Assembly (NCBI RefSeq): GCF_900156515.1
Contig: NZ_FTNU01000001.1
Coordinates: 62,001-126,000, forward strand
DNA length: 64,000 bases
Direction: 5' to 3'
Source: Moraxella cuniculi DSM 21768
GTDB lineage: Bacteria > Pseudomonadota > Gammaproteobacteria > Pseudomonadales > Moraxellaceae
Under the pieces are notes generated by a model that saw nothing but the letters and a program-made list of their open reading frames with translations, was not told where the DNA came from and searched no databases. This document shows, piece by piece, positions 27,141-36,865 of this stretch; position 1 is the first letter of the stretch; every line of letters starts with the position of its first letter. Made by a program: the position numbers and the translations under genes.

Positions 27141-27800
27141 TCATGCACCTGTGTGATTGTCTGATGACTCGGCAACGGGCAGTTGTAGCCATTCGCCCAG
27201 CACCAAAGCAAGCTCTTGCAGTCCTTGTTTTTTTAGTGCTGAAAACAACTGAATGCTAAAGGGCAACTCCAAAGATTGCAATTGTTGTTTGGTGGCAAGC
27301 AGAGCTGATTTTTGGGCACCGTGCTTTAGTTTGTCGGCTTTGGTAAGTAGCACATGCACAGGCAGTCCGCCGTCTTTTGCCCAATGCAGCATCTGCTCAT
27401 CAAAGTATTTTAAGGGGTGGCGTATGTCAGTCATCAGCACCAGCCCCACCAGTGATTTGCGTGAAACGAGATATTCCTCAAGCTCTTTTTGCCATTTGAT
27501 TTTCATTGCCTCAGGCACGGCAGCATAGCCATAACCGGGCAAATCAACAATGCGAGAATTCTCACTGCCAACGCCAAAAAAGTTAATCATCTGCGTGCGA
27601 CCGGGGGTTTTTGAGGAGCGAGCCAGCTGTTTTTGTTGGGTGATGGTATTAATGGCAGAGGACTTGCCTGCATTAGAACGCCCAGCAAAAGCCACCTCAA
27701 AACCTACATCATCAGGGCAGAGCTTAAAGGTGGGAGCAGACAACAAAAATTCCGTCTGATGGATTTTTTTTAAATAATCGTTGGCGTGATGATTTGACAT
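27141..27800 (-). CDS. engB: Ribosome biogenesis GTPase EngB (YihA/YsxC)
   Basis: A 219-residue GTPase needed for assembly of the large ribosomal subunit. G1 is [12 protein letters not shown] (about 36-47), G2 region [11 protein letters not shown]3 [11 protein letters not shown] (about 88-98), G4 TKADK (about 154) and G5 at LFSALKKQG. Length is normal. The gene is first of the engB-rsmI-yqeY run on the minus strand; its promoter must lie in the 386-nt gap up to cytochrome c4. Confidence 0.95.
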   Translation of the reverse strand: MSNHHANDYLKKIHQTEFLLSAPTFKLCPDDVGFEVAFAGRSNAGKSSAINTITQQKQLARSSKTPGRTQMINFFGVGSENSRIVDLPGYGYAAVPEAMKIKWQKELEEYLVSRKSLVGLVLMTDIRHPLKYFDEQMLHWAKDGGLPVHVLLTKADKLKHGAQKSALLATKQQLQSLELPFSIQLFSALKKQGLQELALVLGEWLQLPVAESSDNHTGA

Positions 27801-28186
27801 GGTTTGATAAATTTAACAAAATAAGTTGTAGTATATCATTAAACACGCTAAAATCACCAATTTTAATCATTGATTTGGTTTGGGCTTGGAGATTGGTGAT
27901 ATTTTGGGCAGTTTGTGCTGGCTTTGCCATGATTTATGATATTGTGTGGATTGTTTTGATGAAATTTTGCCAAAAAATCATACTTTTTTGAAAAAATGTT
28001 GCCAAAGCCACAATTTTTGTAGGAAAATTGAGCCAATTCTTGCTATAATATAGCCATTGTTCATGATATTTTGGTTTTGGTCGCCAAGCAATGCACGCCA
28101 ATTGGCAAGTTGTTCAGCTTATCAAGACCGAGCCGCAACCAATTACAACATCACCCAAGACTTAGCCAAGTTAGTAGGAAATTGTT
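27801..28186. other. Divergent intergenic region, engB / cytochrome c4
   Basis: About 390 AT-rich bases without a convincing gene. On the plus strand an extended -10, TTGCTATAAT with TATAAT at 28044-28049, lies about 138 nt before the cytochrome gene. I see no clear -35 element and no stable hairpin. Confidence 0.55.
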
Positions 28187-28882
28187 ATGAAACCTGCAAA
28201 AAAAGCAACTTTAGCCAAATTCGCACTTGCAAGCTCAATTGGCATCGCCAGCCTGTCAGCTTATGCTGCTTCTTATCCCGTGCCTGCTTATAATATTGAG
28301 GCAGGTAAAGCCATTGTTGAGAATAACTGTGCCGCCTGTCATGGTGCCAATGGCGTGAGCGTTGCTCCATTACAGCCAAACCTTGGCGGACAAAATATCA
28401 AATACCTATACAAGCAGCTGGTGGATTTTAAGACCAAGGCTCGCCGCAATGGTGTGATGGAGGCTCAATTGGTGGGCTTGACCCAGCAGGATTTGGCAGA
28501 TGTTGCAGGATATTATGCCAGTCAAGCACCATGGACACCGGGCTACGGCAATAAGGCAACTGCCGCCGAAGCGACCAAGTTGTACCTAGGTGGTGATAAG
28601 ACCCGTGGCGTTATCCCTTGTGCAGGTTGCCATGATCCAAAAGGCTCAGGCAATGCCTTTGCCGCATTCCCTCGTTTGGGTGGTCAGCACGCCTCTTATC
28701 TGGCATTGCAACTAAAACTATTCCGTGCTGCAGGTCGTGAAGATGAGGTGGCAACTGACATGGAAGTGCGTACCAATGATGCTGCCAAAAAAGGCGAAAA
28801 AGGCATGATGCAAATGGTTGCAGCACGCCTATCTGACCGTGATATTAAGATTTTGTCTGAATATCTGTCAGCGGTGCATTGA
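28187..28882 (+). CDS. Cytochrome c4, dihaem
   Basis: A 231-residue periplasmic dihaem electron carrier. Residues 1-28 are a signal peptide (ASSIGIASLSAYAAS). The first haem site is CAACHG at about residues 48-53 with an axial methionine candidate in GVMEAQLVG; the second is CAGCHD at about 145-150 with LGGQHASYLALQL and EVATDMEVR. The duplicated domain structure and length fit cytochrome c4, which donates electrons to terminal oxidases such as cbb3. Neighbouring genes do not suggest a specific partner. A hairpin terminator follows at 28913. Confidence 0.92.
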   Translation: MKPAKKATLAKFALASSIGIASLSAYAASYPVPAYNIEAGKAIVENNCAACHGANGVSVAPLQPNLGGQNIKYLYKQLVDFKTKARRNGVMEAQLVGLTQQDLADVAGYYASQAPWTPGYGNKATAAEATKLYLGGDKTRGVIPCAGCHDPKGSGNAFAAFPRLGGQHASYLALQLKLFRAAGREDEVATDMEVRTNDAAKKGEKGMMQMVAARLSDRDIKILSEYLSAVH

Positions 28883-28912
28883 TTGATAGTTTTGCTGTAT
28901 GTCAAAATTTGC

Positions 28913-28940
28913 CAAAAGCCTCCGTTGTGGGGCTTTTGTT
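28913..28940 (+). terminator. Terminator of the cytochrome c4 gene
   Basis: Perfect arms CAAAAGCC / GGCTTTTG with a 10 nt loop and a T-rich tail, 31 nt after the stop codon. Confidence 0.65.
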
Positions 28941-29000
28941 GTTTTGGTTCGGCTTATGGGCTTGTATTGGGTTTTGTGCTAAAATAGTGCAAATTTTATC

Positions 29001-30095
29001 ATGGTAGAAAATATGCTGCATCGATATACGGTATTTTTTGTTGCTTGTGCTTTGCCTTTATTGATCACAGGGCAGATTGCACCAAATATGGCTTATCAGC
29101 TGGATTTTTGGCTGATGTGGTTGCTTGCGATGGTGCTGGTTGGCTTGCCAGTGTTGTTTGCTGAGTTGGCATTGTCGGCACGGTCGGCAGCTTTGCCATG
29201 GCAGGGCATTCAAAAACTCACTCGTGAAGCTGATGCTGGCATGATTTGGCGTGCGTTTGCAGCATTGTCAGTGCTGGTGGCGGTATTATTGGCAGCTGGG
29301 ATTGCCTCGCGGATTGCGGTTGGCGTTGCGGCACAGTTCGGTGAGTTGGTGCGACAAGCAGGCGTGCCGATGATGGCGATGTCAGCGGTGGTGATGGCGG
29401 TGGCATTAATCTTAAGTTTATTAAGAGTGCGTTTGTTATTTGTTGGCACGCTACTTGTTATCTTTGGGGCGATGTTGTCGCTGTTTGACAGTGCGGTGAG
29501 CGTGCCACTGCTTACTGAGCCAAGCCTTGGTGAGTGGTCTCAGGCAGTGTTGTTGGCATTATTAAGCGTCGGGGCGGGCAGTGGTTTGTATTGGTTTGGT
29601 TCAGCAACCATTGCCAATAATGTCATGCAAGCCAAAAAACCTTTGGCGGGCTATATTTTGCCAATTTGGCTGACGCAGTTAATTTTTGGGGCATTGGCAA
29701 TTTTGGCAGGCAGTGCAATGATTGGCGTGCCGTCTTTTTTGGTGAGTAGTGTGGGCATGCTGTTGATTGCGGCATTTTTGCTACACTATGCAGGCGTGCA
29801 ACTGGTGCTGCGTTTTGGGCTATTGACAGGGGTGCTTGTGCTTGTGCTTTTGGTATTTGCACTTAGCGTTGTGCCGATGCAGTTTTTGGTGATTGTGGTA
29901 ATTTTTATCAGTTTGCTGGCGGTGTTGTGCTTGGCGATATTTTCAGGTTTTGTGATGAAAATCAGTCATTTACGCAAAACTTTTAACATGAAAACTGAAC
30001 TGCGTTACAACATTTGGCGTGTGCTGGTGCGTATCATTGTTCCGCTTGCGGTTGTGGCGGCATTGGCAGGCGTGGTGCTGGAGCTGGTTGCCTGA
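29001..30095 (+). CDS. Polytopic membrane protein, distantly sodium:neurotransmitter symporter-like
   Basis: A 364-residue protein with about ten hydrophobic segments. The early piece LVGLPVLFAELALSARSAALP resembles the region after the second helix of NSS/SNF transporters (GLPxLxxExxxGxxxR), and its helix distribution is compatible, but the unwound GxxxG sodium site of helix 1 is not clear. I therefore place it near that family with caution and assign no substrate. It may start at the ATG five codons later. It overlaps rnfH by one base (TGATG), so the two are translationally coupled. Confidence 0.55.
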   Translation: MVENMLHRYTVFFVACALPLLITGQIAPNMAYQLDFWLMWLLAMVLVGLPVLFAELALSARSAALPWQGIQKLTREADAGMIWRAFAALSVLVAVLLAAGIASRIAVGVAAQFGELVRQAGVPMMAMSAVVMAVALILSLLRVRLLFVGTLLVIFGAMLSLFDSAVSVPLLTEPSLGEWSQAVLLALLSVGAGSGLYWFGSATIANNVMQAKKPLAGYILPIWLTQLIFGALAILAGSAMIGVPSFLVSSVGMLLIAAFLLHYAGVQLVLRFGLLTGVLVLVLLVFALSVVPMQFLVIVVIFISLLAVLCLAIFSGFVMKISHLRKTFNMKTELRYNIWRVLVRIIVPLAVVAALAGVVLELVA

Positions 30096-30424
30096 TGCGT
30101 ATATCGGTGGCTTGTGTAACGGCGGATTTGCAGCAGTATTATACAGAGCTGGATTTGGCGGTAGGGGCAACGATTTATGAAGCACTGCTAGCAACAGGGT
30201 GGCTTGATGATGCCAAATTTGCCGACTTTGCCACTTGGTGCGTCCAAAATCGCACCAATGAGCCAAATCATAAAGCATGGCGTGTCGGTATTTTTAGCCA
30301 AAAAAAACGCTTGGACACGCCTCTGGCAGAGGGTGATCGTGTGGAGATTTATCGTCCACTTAACATTGAGCCGATGGCAAAACGCAAAGCCTTGTCAAAA
30401 AAATCACGCAGCGAGCGTTCTTAA
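30095..30424 (+). CDS. rnfH: RnfH family ubiquitin-like protein
   Basis: A 109-residue protein of the RnfH family with a beta-grasp fold. Landmarks: IYEALLATGWLD (about 27-38), VGIFSQKKRLDTPLAEGDRVEIYRPLNIEP (about 69-98), the last being the family signature, then a basic tail KRKALSKKSRSERS. Function is unknown; it is often linked to ratA-type toxin or rnf genes, neither of which is present here. The start is set by the TGATG overlap with the upstream membrane protein. Confidence 0.9.
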   Translation: MRISVACVTADLQQYYTELDLAVGATIYEALLATGWLDDAKFADFATWCVQNRTNEPNHKAWRVGIFSQKKRLDTPLAEGDRVEIYRPLNIEPMAKRKALSKKSRSERS

Positions 30425-30425
30425 C

Positions 30426-30475
30426 AAAAGCCTGTGCAGATGGTCAAGCTCAAAACCAGACAGCTTGGGCTTTTT
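30426..30475 (+). terminator. Weak hairpin after rnfH
   Basis: Nested pairing of AAAAGCC with GGGCTTTT and of AAGCT with AGCTT, followed by TTTTT. It is probably the rnfH terminator, but the stem is interrupted. The remaining bases to 30614 show nothing else. Confidence 0.4.
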
Positions 30476-30614
30476 AGATTATTATGCTGATAATTGGGCA
30501 GTCTTTCTGTAATTTGGCGTGTATTTTGTTGTCATAAATCCGCCTTTATTTGACAAATTTACCACTGACGACAGCAATCCATCGACAATTGCCATCAATG
30601 GGCTGAATAATTTT

Positions 30615-31883
30615 TTAAAAAGTCTTCGATGATTTTGTCCATACTGCTTTGGTTACTCTGTCGTTGCCGCCATAATCTTGGACGGTTTCAATTTCAACCC
30701 ATTGATTTTGCTTGAAAATTTGTTGAACTTGGGGGGCTTGTTGCCAACCGTGTTCTAACATCAACGCCCCGTTTGGGTGCAAATAAAGCGGTGCGTTTTC
30801 GATAATTTTTTGCAAATCCGCCAGCCCATTTTGCCCAGCGACCAACGCCGAACGAGGCTCAAACCGCACATCGCCTTGGGTGAGGTTTTCATCATTTTGA
30901 TCGATATAGGGCGGATTGCTCACGATCAAATGGAATTTCTGCGAGATTTGGGTAAACCAGTCGCTTTGCTGAATTTTAACATTATTTAGCCCTAAGGCTT
31001 GGCGATTTTGTTCGGCAAGTTCAACCGCTTGTGGCTCTCTATCGACCGCCACAATCTGCACCTTGTCGCCCAATTCCTGTGCCAACGCCAAGGCAATCGC
31101 CCCCGTCCCTGTGCCGAGATCGAGGATTTGCAAAATTTCCTCACAATCCGACCGCTTGTTCGCCCAATCGAGTGCCAATTCGACCAGCCGTTCCGTATCA
31201 GGGCGAGGAATGAGGGTGGCAGGGGAGACTTTGAGCGGTAGCGACCAAAACTCTTTTTCGCCCAAAATATACGCCATCGGTTCGCCTTTGGCACGCCGTG
31301 CCAGCAAAGTGGCTAACTGCTTTAATTCAGCCTCGCTCAACACCGTTTCCGCAAAGGCAAAAATGGCAGATTTTGAGCGTTTTGTCACCGCTTGCAACAG
31401 CAAATTTGCATCGGTTTTTGGATTTAAAAAGGGATCATTCCCCTGATTTTCCGCCAAGGTGGCAGTGGCGAAAGTGAGCCATTGCTGATAGGTTTTGGGG
31501 AAAAGTTGCACAACCGAAAACTTTTCATAAACGACCTCAAAATCCCCCGCAATTCCCGTTGGCAAGTTGTATGCTTGGCACTGCTCTTGGAAAAATGCGA
31601 GGTGGGCTGATTGCCAGTCTGCCAAGTTCCCTTCACCCTCTGCTTGTGCCTTTTCTTCGGTGATTTGTGCAAATGCAATGACCTCAACCGATTGCAATTC
31701 GATTTTGGCGACAGGCTGGTCGGCACTATCCAAAATAATGTGCTGATTGCCTACTTTGGGTAACGGCTCATCGGCTAAGGTGTAAAAACATTTGCCCGAT
31801 GAAGTGGCTGTTTTTAAGCCAGCTGCGACCAGTGTTGCCAGATAATCAGGCTTTACGCCAAATTGCCATTGAGGAAGATCCAT
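30615..31883 (-). CDS. prmC: ASCH domain fused to release-factor glutamine methyltransferase PrmC
   Basis: A 422-residue two-domain protein. Residues 1 to about 125 are an ASCH domain (GLKTATSSGKCFYTLADE, PKVGNQHIILDSADQP, AEGEGNLADWQSAHLAFF), a PUA-like RNA-binding fold. From about residue 130 follows a full PrmC/HemK methyltransferase: TYQQWLTFAT start, YILGEKEFWSLPLKVSPA, LIPRPDTERLVELAL, LDLGTGTGAIALALA for AdoMet and the catalytic NPPY in VSNPPYIDQND. PrmC methylates the GGQ glutamine of RF1 and RF2. Four Pasteurellaceae-type uptake cores lie inside, one exact at 31150-31159. No prfA is adjacent. Either a true fusion or two genes merged by loss of a stop. Confidence 0.85.
   Translation of the reverse strand: MDLPQWQFGVKPDYLATLVAAGLKTATSSGKCFYTLADEPLPKVGNQHIILDSADQPVAKIELQSVEVIAFAQITEEKAQAEGEGNLADWQSAHLAFFQEQCQAYNLPTGIAGDFEVVYEKFSVVQLFPKTYQQWLTFATATLAENQGNDPFLNPKTDANLLLQAVTKRSKSAIFAFAETVLSEAELKQLATLLARRAKGEPMAYILGEKEFWSLPLKVSPATLIPRPDTERLVELALDWANKRSDCEEILQILDLGTGTGAIALALAQELGDKVQIVAVDREPQAVELAEQNRQALGLNNVKIQQSDWFTQISQKFHLIVSNPPYIDQNDENLTQGDVRFEPRSALVAGQNGLADLQKIIENAPLYLHPNGALMLEHGWQQAPQVQQIFKQNQWVEIETVQDYGGNDRVTKAVWTKSSKTF
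31150..31159 (-). repeat. Exact Pasteurellaceae uptake signal core (ACAAGCGGTC)
   Basis: GACCGCTTGT on the plus strand is the reverse complement of ACAAGCGGTC, the core of the Actinobacillus/Mannheimia-type DNA-uptake signal. Near copies lie at 31023-31032 and 31386-31395 in the same gene. Confidence 0.7.
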
Positions 31884-31907
31884 TTGCTGTCTCTATTTGC
31901 TTTTTAA

Positions 31908-32339
31908 TTAGGCAATCTTGTTGCAGTTTAGCGTATATTCTTTATCGCCGATAATCACTGACAGCAGTCCAATCTCGCCTTTGGTGTGCCATTGGTATTG
32001 GCTGTTTGGGTTGGTGCGATTCACAAAATTCATGCCAGAGGCTGTTTTTTCAGCTTTTAGGGTTAGCTGTTGATTGTTTAGTTTCCAGCTGGGGGCATTG
32101 ATATTTAGCACCGCCAAATCTCGGTGTGGTTGATAGCTGGCAACCACTTTGGCATCTTGTTCACATTGATAGCTGGTGGTAAGGGCGGGTTTGGTTGCTT
32201 TGTCGCTGGCTTTGCCCTGATGATGGACAGCTTTGTTGGGCTTGTGGGTGGGTTTTACTTGAACTTGTTGCTTGGGAGCGGTGGCACAGCCTGCAATAGC
32301 AAAAGCAGCCAAACTGGCGATGATTAGTGATTTTTTCAT
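31908..32339 (-). CDS. Lipoprotein with MliC-like C-type lysozyme inhibitor domain
   Basis: A 143-residue lipoprotein. Signal peptide and lipobox AIAGC give a mature Cys at about residue 17. A Lys/Gln/His-rich linker follows to about residue 50. The C-terminal domain starts YQCEQDAKVVASY and has LTLKAEKTASGMNFVNR and YQWHTKGEIGLLSV, ending with a second cysteine (LNCNK), the pattern of MliC/COG3895, which inhibits host lysozyme at the cell surface. ATG at 32339 is preferred because GAGGA lies 5 nt upstream; a TTG four codons earlier is also open. Confidence 0.72.
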   Translation of the reverse strand: MKKSLIIASLAAFAIAGCATAPKQQVQVKPTHKPNKAVHHQGKASDKATKPALTTSYQCEQDAKVVASYQPHRDLAVLNINAPSWKLNNQQLTLKAEKTASGMNFVNRTNPNSQYQWHTKGEIGLLSVIIGDKEYTLNCNKIA

Positions 32340-32547
32340 AAATATCCTCAAAAGTTACACAAAATCAGCAACGATGCTGACAAATCGGTATATTATAATA
32401 AAAAAATAGCCAATTATCAGCCATAATGTGCAAAAATATGTAGTCAAATGGTGAATCATATTGTGCGATTGTGCAAAATTTTATAAACTGATTGCTGTGG
32501 CAAAGTTGAAGCGATTGCCAAATTTGACAAATGACCAGAGGGTGATG

Positions 32548-33600
32548 ATGACAACATTCTTACAACGCTTGGGGCTTACGATACCGATTATCCAAGCACC
32601 GATGGCAGGGGCGAGTAATGCTGGTTTTGTTGTTGCAGCTTGTCAGGCAGGAATAATGGGGTCGCTCGGGGCTGGCATGATGAAACCTGAGCAAATCAAC
32701 GATGAGATTAACGCAATCAAGGCATTGGTTCAAGGCTGCTTTGCGGTTAATTTGATGATTTTGCCCAAACGGCTGACGGACAGAGTGATTGAGCCGATGC
32801 CTGCATGGCTGGTGCAGTGCTATAAATCCATCAATCAGCCAGCCGATATTGAGATGCCACCCGCTCCTGATTTTGCCGAGCAATTGGCGGTGCTGCTTGA
32901 CAATCCTGTACCTGTGGCAAGCTTTACTTTTGGGATTTTGCAAGCTTCACAAGTGGACGCATTGCACGCTGTTGGCACGCAAGTCATTGGCACGGCAAAT
33001 CACCCTGATGAGGTGTTGGCATGGATAGAGGCGGGTGCTGATGCGGTGGTGCTACAAGGTGCCGAGGCGGGCGGACATCGTGGTGGCTGGCTGTACGAAC
33101 AAAGTAAGCCGTTAATGCTCGATGAGCTGTGGGCAGCAACCAAGCAGGCTTTGGCGACTGCGGATAAATCGATACCACTGATTGTTGCAGGTGGAATCGC
33201 AACCAGACAACAAGTGCAAAAATATCTAAGCATGGGTGCCGAAGCTGTTTCGGTGGGTACGGCATTTTTGACCACGCATGAGGCGGTGATTCACAAGGCG
33301 TATCAAGCACGCCTATTGTCCGCCAAAGCCTGCGATACTGCCTTGACCAGACTGTACTCGGGCAAGCTGGCAAGAGGGATTATTACCGAATATATGCGGC
33401 AATTTGCCCAATTTGATGGTTTGCAACAGCATGCACAAATTCCTGAATATCCAATGTTAAACGCCATGACCAAAAAACTGCGAGCCGTTAGCACGCAAAT
33501 GCACAACACCGAGATGATGTCATTGTGGGCAGGCATGGGGGTGGAGCATTGCCGTGATGAGACCATATCACAACTGGTGGCAAGGCTTGGCTGCGATTAA
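32548..33600 (+). CDS. Nitronate monooxygenase (2-nitropropane dioxygenase family)
   Basis: A 350-residue FMN enzyme with a TIM-barrel fold that oxidises nitronates such as propionate 3-nitronate. The N-terminus PIIQAPMAGASNAGFVVAAC, the catalytic-histidine region LQGAEAGGHRGGW (about 169-181), PLIVAGGIATRQQV and GAEAVSVGTAFLTTHEA (about 230-246) are characteristic. An upstream open frame to 32461 is not supported; AGAGG lies just before the tandem ATGs at 32545 and 32548, and the second gives better spacing. No neighbour suggests a dedicated pathway. Confidence 0.92.
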   Translation: MTTFLQRLGLTIPIIQAPMAGASNAGFVVAACQAGIMGSLGAGMMKPEQINDEINAIKALVQGCFAVNLMILPKRLTDRVIEPMPAWLVQCYKSINQPADIEMPPAPDFAEQLAVLLDNPVPVASFTFGILQASQVDALHAVGTQVIGTANHPDEVLAWIEAGADAVVLQGAEAGGHRGGWLYEQSKPLMLDELWAATKQALATADKSIPLIVAGGIATRQQVQKYLSMGAEAVSVGTAFLTTHEAVIHKAYQARLLSAKACDTALTRLYSGKLARGIITEYMRQFAQFDGLQQHAQIPEYPMLNAMTKKLRAVSTQMHNTEMMSLWAGMGVEHCRDETISQLVARLGCD

Positions 33601-34082
33601 GTCTTGTCATTAAGATTGCTACAACAAGCATTGGCTGCTGATAACTTTGGTGCAATGATGGCTGATTAAGTTTGATTTTGGCAAAATAAAGCCAATAAAG
33701 TTGAGTGAGTTTGTGGCAAATGAATTAATTTAATATAAATTAAGTATCTTATAATTTAATTAAAATTACTGTATTTGCCAAGATGGCAAGCAGGCGTTGT
33801 GTTTGTGGTTTTGTATAGCTTACTGATGACAAATATAATCAAAAGCACGGTGCTTGTGCTTGATATATTATATATTTAATAAAATATTATTTTATTTTTC
33901 ATAATTTAAAATTTCTGTGCAATCAGTAAAATGATAACAAGGCGGATTGCTTGGGTTGGCGGTGGGGTTTTCTTTTTGCTATGATTTAGCAATCTGTCTG
34001 GCGATGCCTGATGAATGCTTTGGCTGATTGCTGGCTTATCTGTGGGCATAAAAATCCCCAAGCGGTGGGCTTGGGGTCAGGA
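33601..34082. other. Intergenic region, very AT-rich, no gene seen
   Basis: About 480 bases between the converging nitronate monooxygenase and nhaA genes. Most of it, especially 33720-33930, is very AT-rich and without open frames. The only structure is the nhaA terminator at 34049-34078. Confidence 0.6.
34049..34078 (-). terminator. Terminator of nhaA
   Basis: CCCCAAGC / GCTTGGGG stem with a short loop; on the minus strand it is followed by ATTTTTATG. It lies immediately after the nhaA stop. The loop happens to contain AAGCGGT. Confidence 0.75.
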
Positions 34083-35300
34083 TTAGTTGTGCGTTGTGGG
34101 AATAAAACCATCGCCAGTATCTTTGGCAAGTGTGGGGTTGTCGGCATTGGGAATGGTGCGGCGAAGCAAAAGATAGCCTGCAATGCCTGAAATGAGCGAG
34201 CCAATAATAATGCCAAGTCGCGGATCGAACTCTGCTGGAATGCCACCAAAAGCCAGCCCTGAAATAAACAAACTCATGGTAAAGCCAATACCGCACAGCA
34301 GCGAAACACCGTATAACTGCGTCAGATTTGTGCCTTTTGGTAGGTTTGCCAGATTAAGTTTTAGGCAAATCAGCACCGCTGCCATAACGCCAAACTGCTT
34401 GCCCAAAACCAAACCTGCGGCAATGCCGAGCGGCACTGGGTGCAGCAGCGTGTCAAGATTGGTACCGATGAGCGAAATACCAGCATTGGCAAAGGCAAAT
34501 AAAGGCAATACACCAAAGGCAACGGTATTGTGCAAATCATGCTCCAGCTCTTCTAGTGGTGAATGCTCTGGATCTTTTTTGTTGCGAAGTGGGATAAAAA
34601 ACGCCAGCAAAACCCCAGCGAGCGTTGCGTGCACGCCTGATTTTAATAACGCCGCCCACAGAATAAGTCCGATGAGCAGATAGGGTGTAATGCGTACTAC
34701 ATTGATTTTGTTCAAAAAATACAAAAATGGAAAACAGACAGCCGCCACCGCCAATGAAAATAATGACAGCTCGCTGGTATAAAACAGGGCAATGATAATG
34801 ATTGCACCCAAGTCATCAAAGATAGCAATGGATACCAAAAATACCTTTAGGGCGTTTGGCACGCGGTTGCCCAAAAGGCTAATCACCCCCAGTGCAAAAG
34901 CGATATCCGTGGCAGCGGGGATTGCCCAACCAGCCAATTGCTCAGGATTTTGGTAATTAAATGCTGCATAAATCAGTGCAGGAGCAATCATGCCACCGAC
35001 CGCTGCCAGTGCAGGCATGAGAATCTGTTTGATGTCAGACAGCTCGCCAATCAGTGCCTCTCGCTTGAGTTCAAGACCAACCAAAAAGAAAAAAATAGCC
35101 ATCAGCCCATCATTGATCCAGTGCTGGGCATCTTTGGCAATCTCAAAACTGCCAATTTGCACGACCACAGGAGCATGAATAAAGGCGTTATAAAATTCCT
35201 GCAATGGCGAATTAGCAACGATCATGGCAAGCACCGCTGCCAAAGCAAGCACGATACCGCCAGCGGCTTCTAGTTGAAAAAAGGCTTTGATTTTTTCCAT
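34083..35300 (-). CDS. nhaA: Na+/H+ antiporter NhaA
   Basis: A 405-residue inner-membrane antiporter that exports sodium in exchange for protons. The family landmarks include [16 protein letters not shown] at the start, [21 protein letters not shown] (about 64-84), [19 protein letters not shown] (about 131-149) with the ion-binding aspartates nearby, and [18 protein letters not shown] (about 158-175) containing the essential DD pair. It has about 12 hydrophobic segments. ATG at 35300 is chosen with GAGGAAG upstream; the longer frame to 35366 is not typical. Confidence 0.95.
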   Translation of the reverse strand: MEKIKAFFQLEAAGGIVLALAAVLAMIVANSPLQEFYNAFIHAPVVVQIGSFEIAKDAQHWINDGLMAIFFFLVGLELKREALIGELSDIKQILMPALAAVGGMIAPALIYAAFNYQNPEQLAGWAIPAATDIAFALGVISLLGNRVPNALKVFLVSIAIFDDLGAIIIIALFYTSELSLFSLAVAAVCFPFLYFLNKINVVRITPYLLIGLILWAALLKSGVHATLAGVLLAFFIPLRNKKDPEHSPLEELEHDLHNTVAFGVLPLFAFANAGISLIGTNLDTLLHPVPLGIAAGLVLGKQFGVMAAVLICLKLNLANLPKGTNLTQLYGVSLLCGIGFTMSLFISGLAFGGIPAEFDPRLGIIIGSLISGIAGYLLLRRTIPNADNPTLAKDTGDGFIPTTHN

Positions 35301-35704
35301 AGCTTCCTCATATTGGCTGAAGCTTAATAATCTTATGAGTATTAATAAATTAACGCAATCAGCCAATCAAAATGGTGGCAAGTTGATTTTATGCAGGCAA
35401 TTCATACATAAAAAATCGCTATCAATCCATCACTTTATCATAAAATTTTGTTAGGCGATAAGTTTTTTTTGTAAATTTATCAAAAAATTCATCGCACAGT
35501 GCAGTCATTGGGCGAAGTTTGTAATTATGAGCGTGTGTTTTTATTGGCTTTGGCGGCTGTGTAGCTGTGCAGTGCCGATAAGGGGTTGTGATTTGTTATT
35601 GTATTTTTGCCCAAAAATCAAAAGTCATTTGATTTATTGTTGCTTTTTTAAGAAAAATAAAACCACTAAAATGGCGGCATTCGTTAGGCTTCTAGGAATA
35701 AAAA
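35301..35704. other. Divergent intergenic region, left edge of the transferred cluster
   Basis: About 400 AT-rich bases between nhaA and the broken flavin oxidoreductase gene. No credible gene. Sequence character changes close to the start of the oxidoreductase, where TAGGAA at about 35690 serves as its ribosome-binding site; the transfer junction probably lies in this gap, but no repeat or integrase mark is visible. Confidence 0.5.
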
Positions 35705-36850
35705 ATGATGAATCCAAAATATGCCCCACTGTTTGAACCCTACACTTTGAACAACGGGGTGGAAATTAAAAACCGTTTAACCGTTGCACCGCTGACCATT
35801 TACGACTCAGGGGCGGACGGCGAGATGACCGAGGCAGGTCGCCACTTTTGGCGAGATCGTTTTAACGGTTTTGGGCTTTATATTATGCCGTTTACCAATG
35901 TTCACCCGAGCGGTATCGGCTTTGAGTCGCCCAATGCCTTTGACGAACGCCACCTGCCGACTTTGCGAGAATATGCCGAGCTTGCCCACGCACAAGGGGC
36001 AAAAGCGGTGGTGCAAATCGCCCATTCGGGCTTGCAGCCGATCCTGCGATGACGCAAGGACACGATGTAATCGCCCCAACAGGCGATATGTAAGGCCGTT
36101 TTCGTGCGATGAGCGATGACGAAGTAGAGCAAATGGTGGCAAGTTTCGCCAGAGCCGCCGAGCTTGTGATGCAAGCTGGCTTTGACGGGGTGGAAATTCA
36201 CGGGGCAAATGGCTGGCTGATTCAACAATTTGTCTCCGCCGCCACCAATTTTCGCCAAGATCGATGGGGCGGTAGCCTTGAAAATCGCTTGCGTTTTCCG
36301 CTGGCGATTGTCGATGCGATTGACCAAATGCGACAAAAACACCACCGCCCAGATTTTATCATCGGCTACCGTTTTTCGCCCGAAGAACCAGGCGAGCGAG
36401 GCATTACGATGAAAGAAACGCTCACGCTTGTTGATCGCTTACTCGAAAAAACCGCTTCAATATCTGCACATTTCGCTGTGGGATTTTTACAAAAAAGTTC
36501 GCCGTGGGGCGGATGCGAACCTGACCCGAATGCAGGTAGTACACGACCGCATTAACGGACGCTTGCCGTTTTTTGGCTCTGGCAATCTTTACACGGTGGA
36601 CGATATGCTAAAAGCCTACCAAACAGGCTGGGTGGAATCGGTTTCCATCGGCAAAAGCATTATGCTGAACCCAAATTTAGTGAAACTGATCAAAACAGGG
36701 CGTGAAGAGGAAATCCAAACCACTTTTGATTGGGAAAAAGCCGACAGTTACCGCTACACCCCAGCAATGCTACAAGGCACAATGGCTGGCACGGATTTTT
36801 ATCCGCCCTCAAAACAGCGTGGCGTGCGTTACAAAACCGAACATTTCTAA
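35705..36850 (+). pseudogene. NADH:flavin oxidoreductase (Old Yellow Enzyme family), three lesions
   Basis: Remnant of a gene for a flavin enzyme of about 380 residues with a TIM barrel. The parts are NGVEIKNRLTVAPLTIYDSG and QIAHSGLQ in frame one, DGVEIHGANGWLIQQFVSA, DRWGGSLENRLRFP in frame two, and LQYLHISLWDFYKK with WVESVSIGKSIMLNP in frame three. I infer a 1-nt deletion near 36034 (CAGGCC reduced to CAGCC), a nonsense TAA at 36091-36093 where a Tyr codon is expected, and a 1-nt insertion in an A run near 36445-36450. No complete product is possible. Uptake-like AAAAGCGGTG lies at 36001-36010. First gene of the Pasteurellaceae-like cluster. Confidence 0.85.
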
Positions 36851-36859
36851 CAAGCGGTG
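36850..36859 (+). repeat. Pasteurellaceae uptake signal core (ACAAGCGGTG)
   Basis: ACAAGCGGTG right at the stop codon of the broken oxidoreductase gene and before the hydrolase start, where its GGTGAG also serves as ribosome-binding site. Confidence 0.65.
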
Positions 36860-36865
36860 AGAAAA

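Noticed and set aside
34056-34077. AAGCGGT in the nhaA terminator as a sign of foreign origin
   Set aside because: It lies in the hairpin loop and the gene is typical for the host; a single core is not enough.
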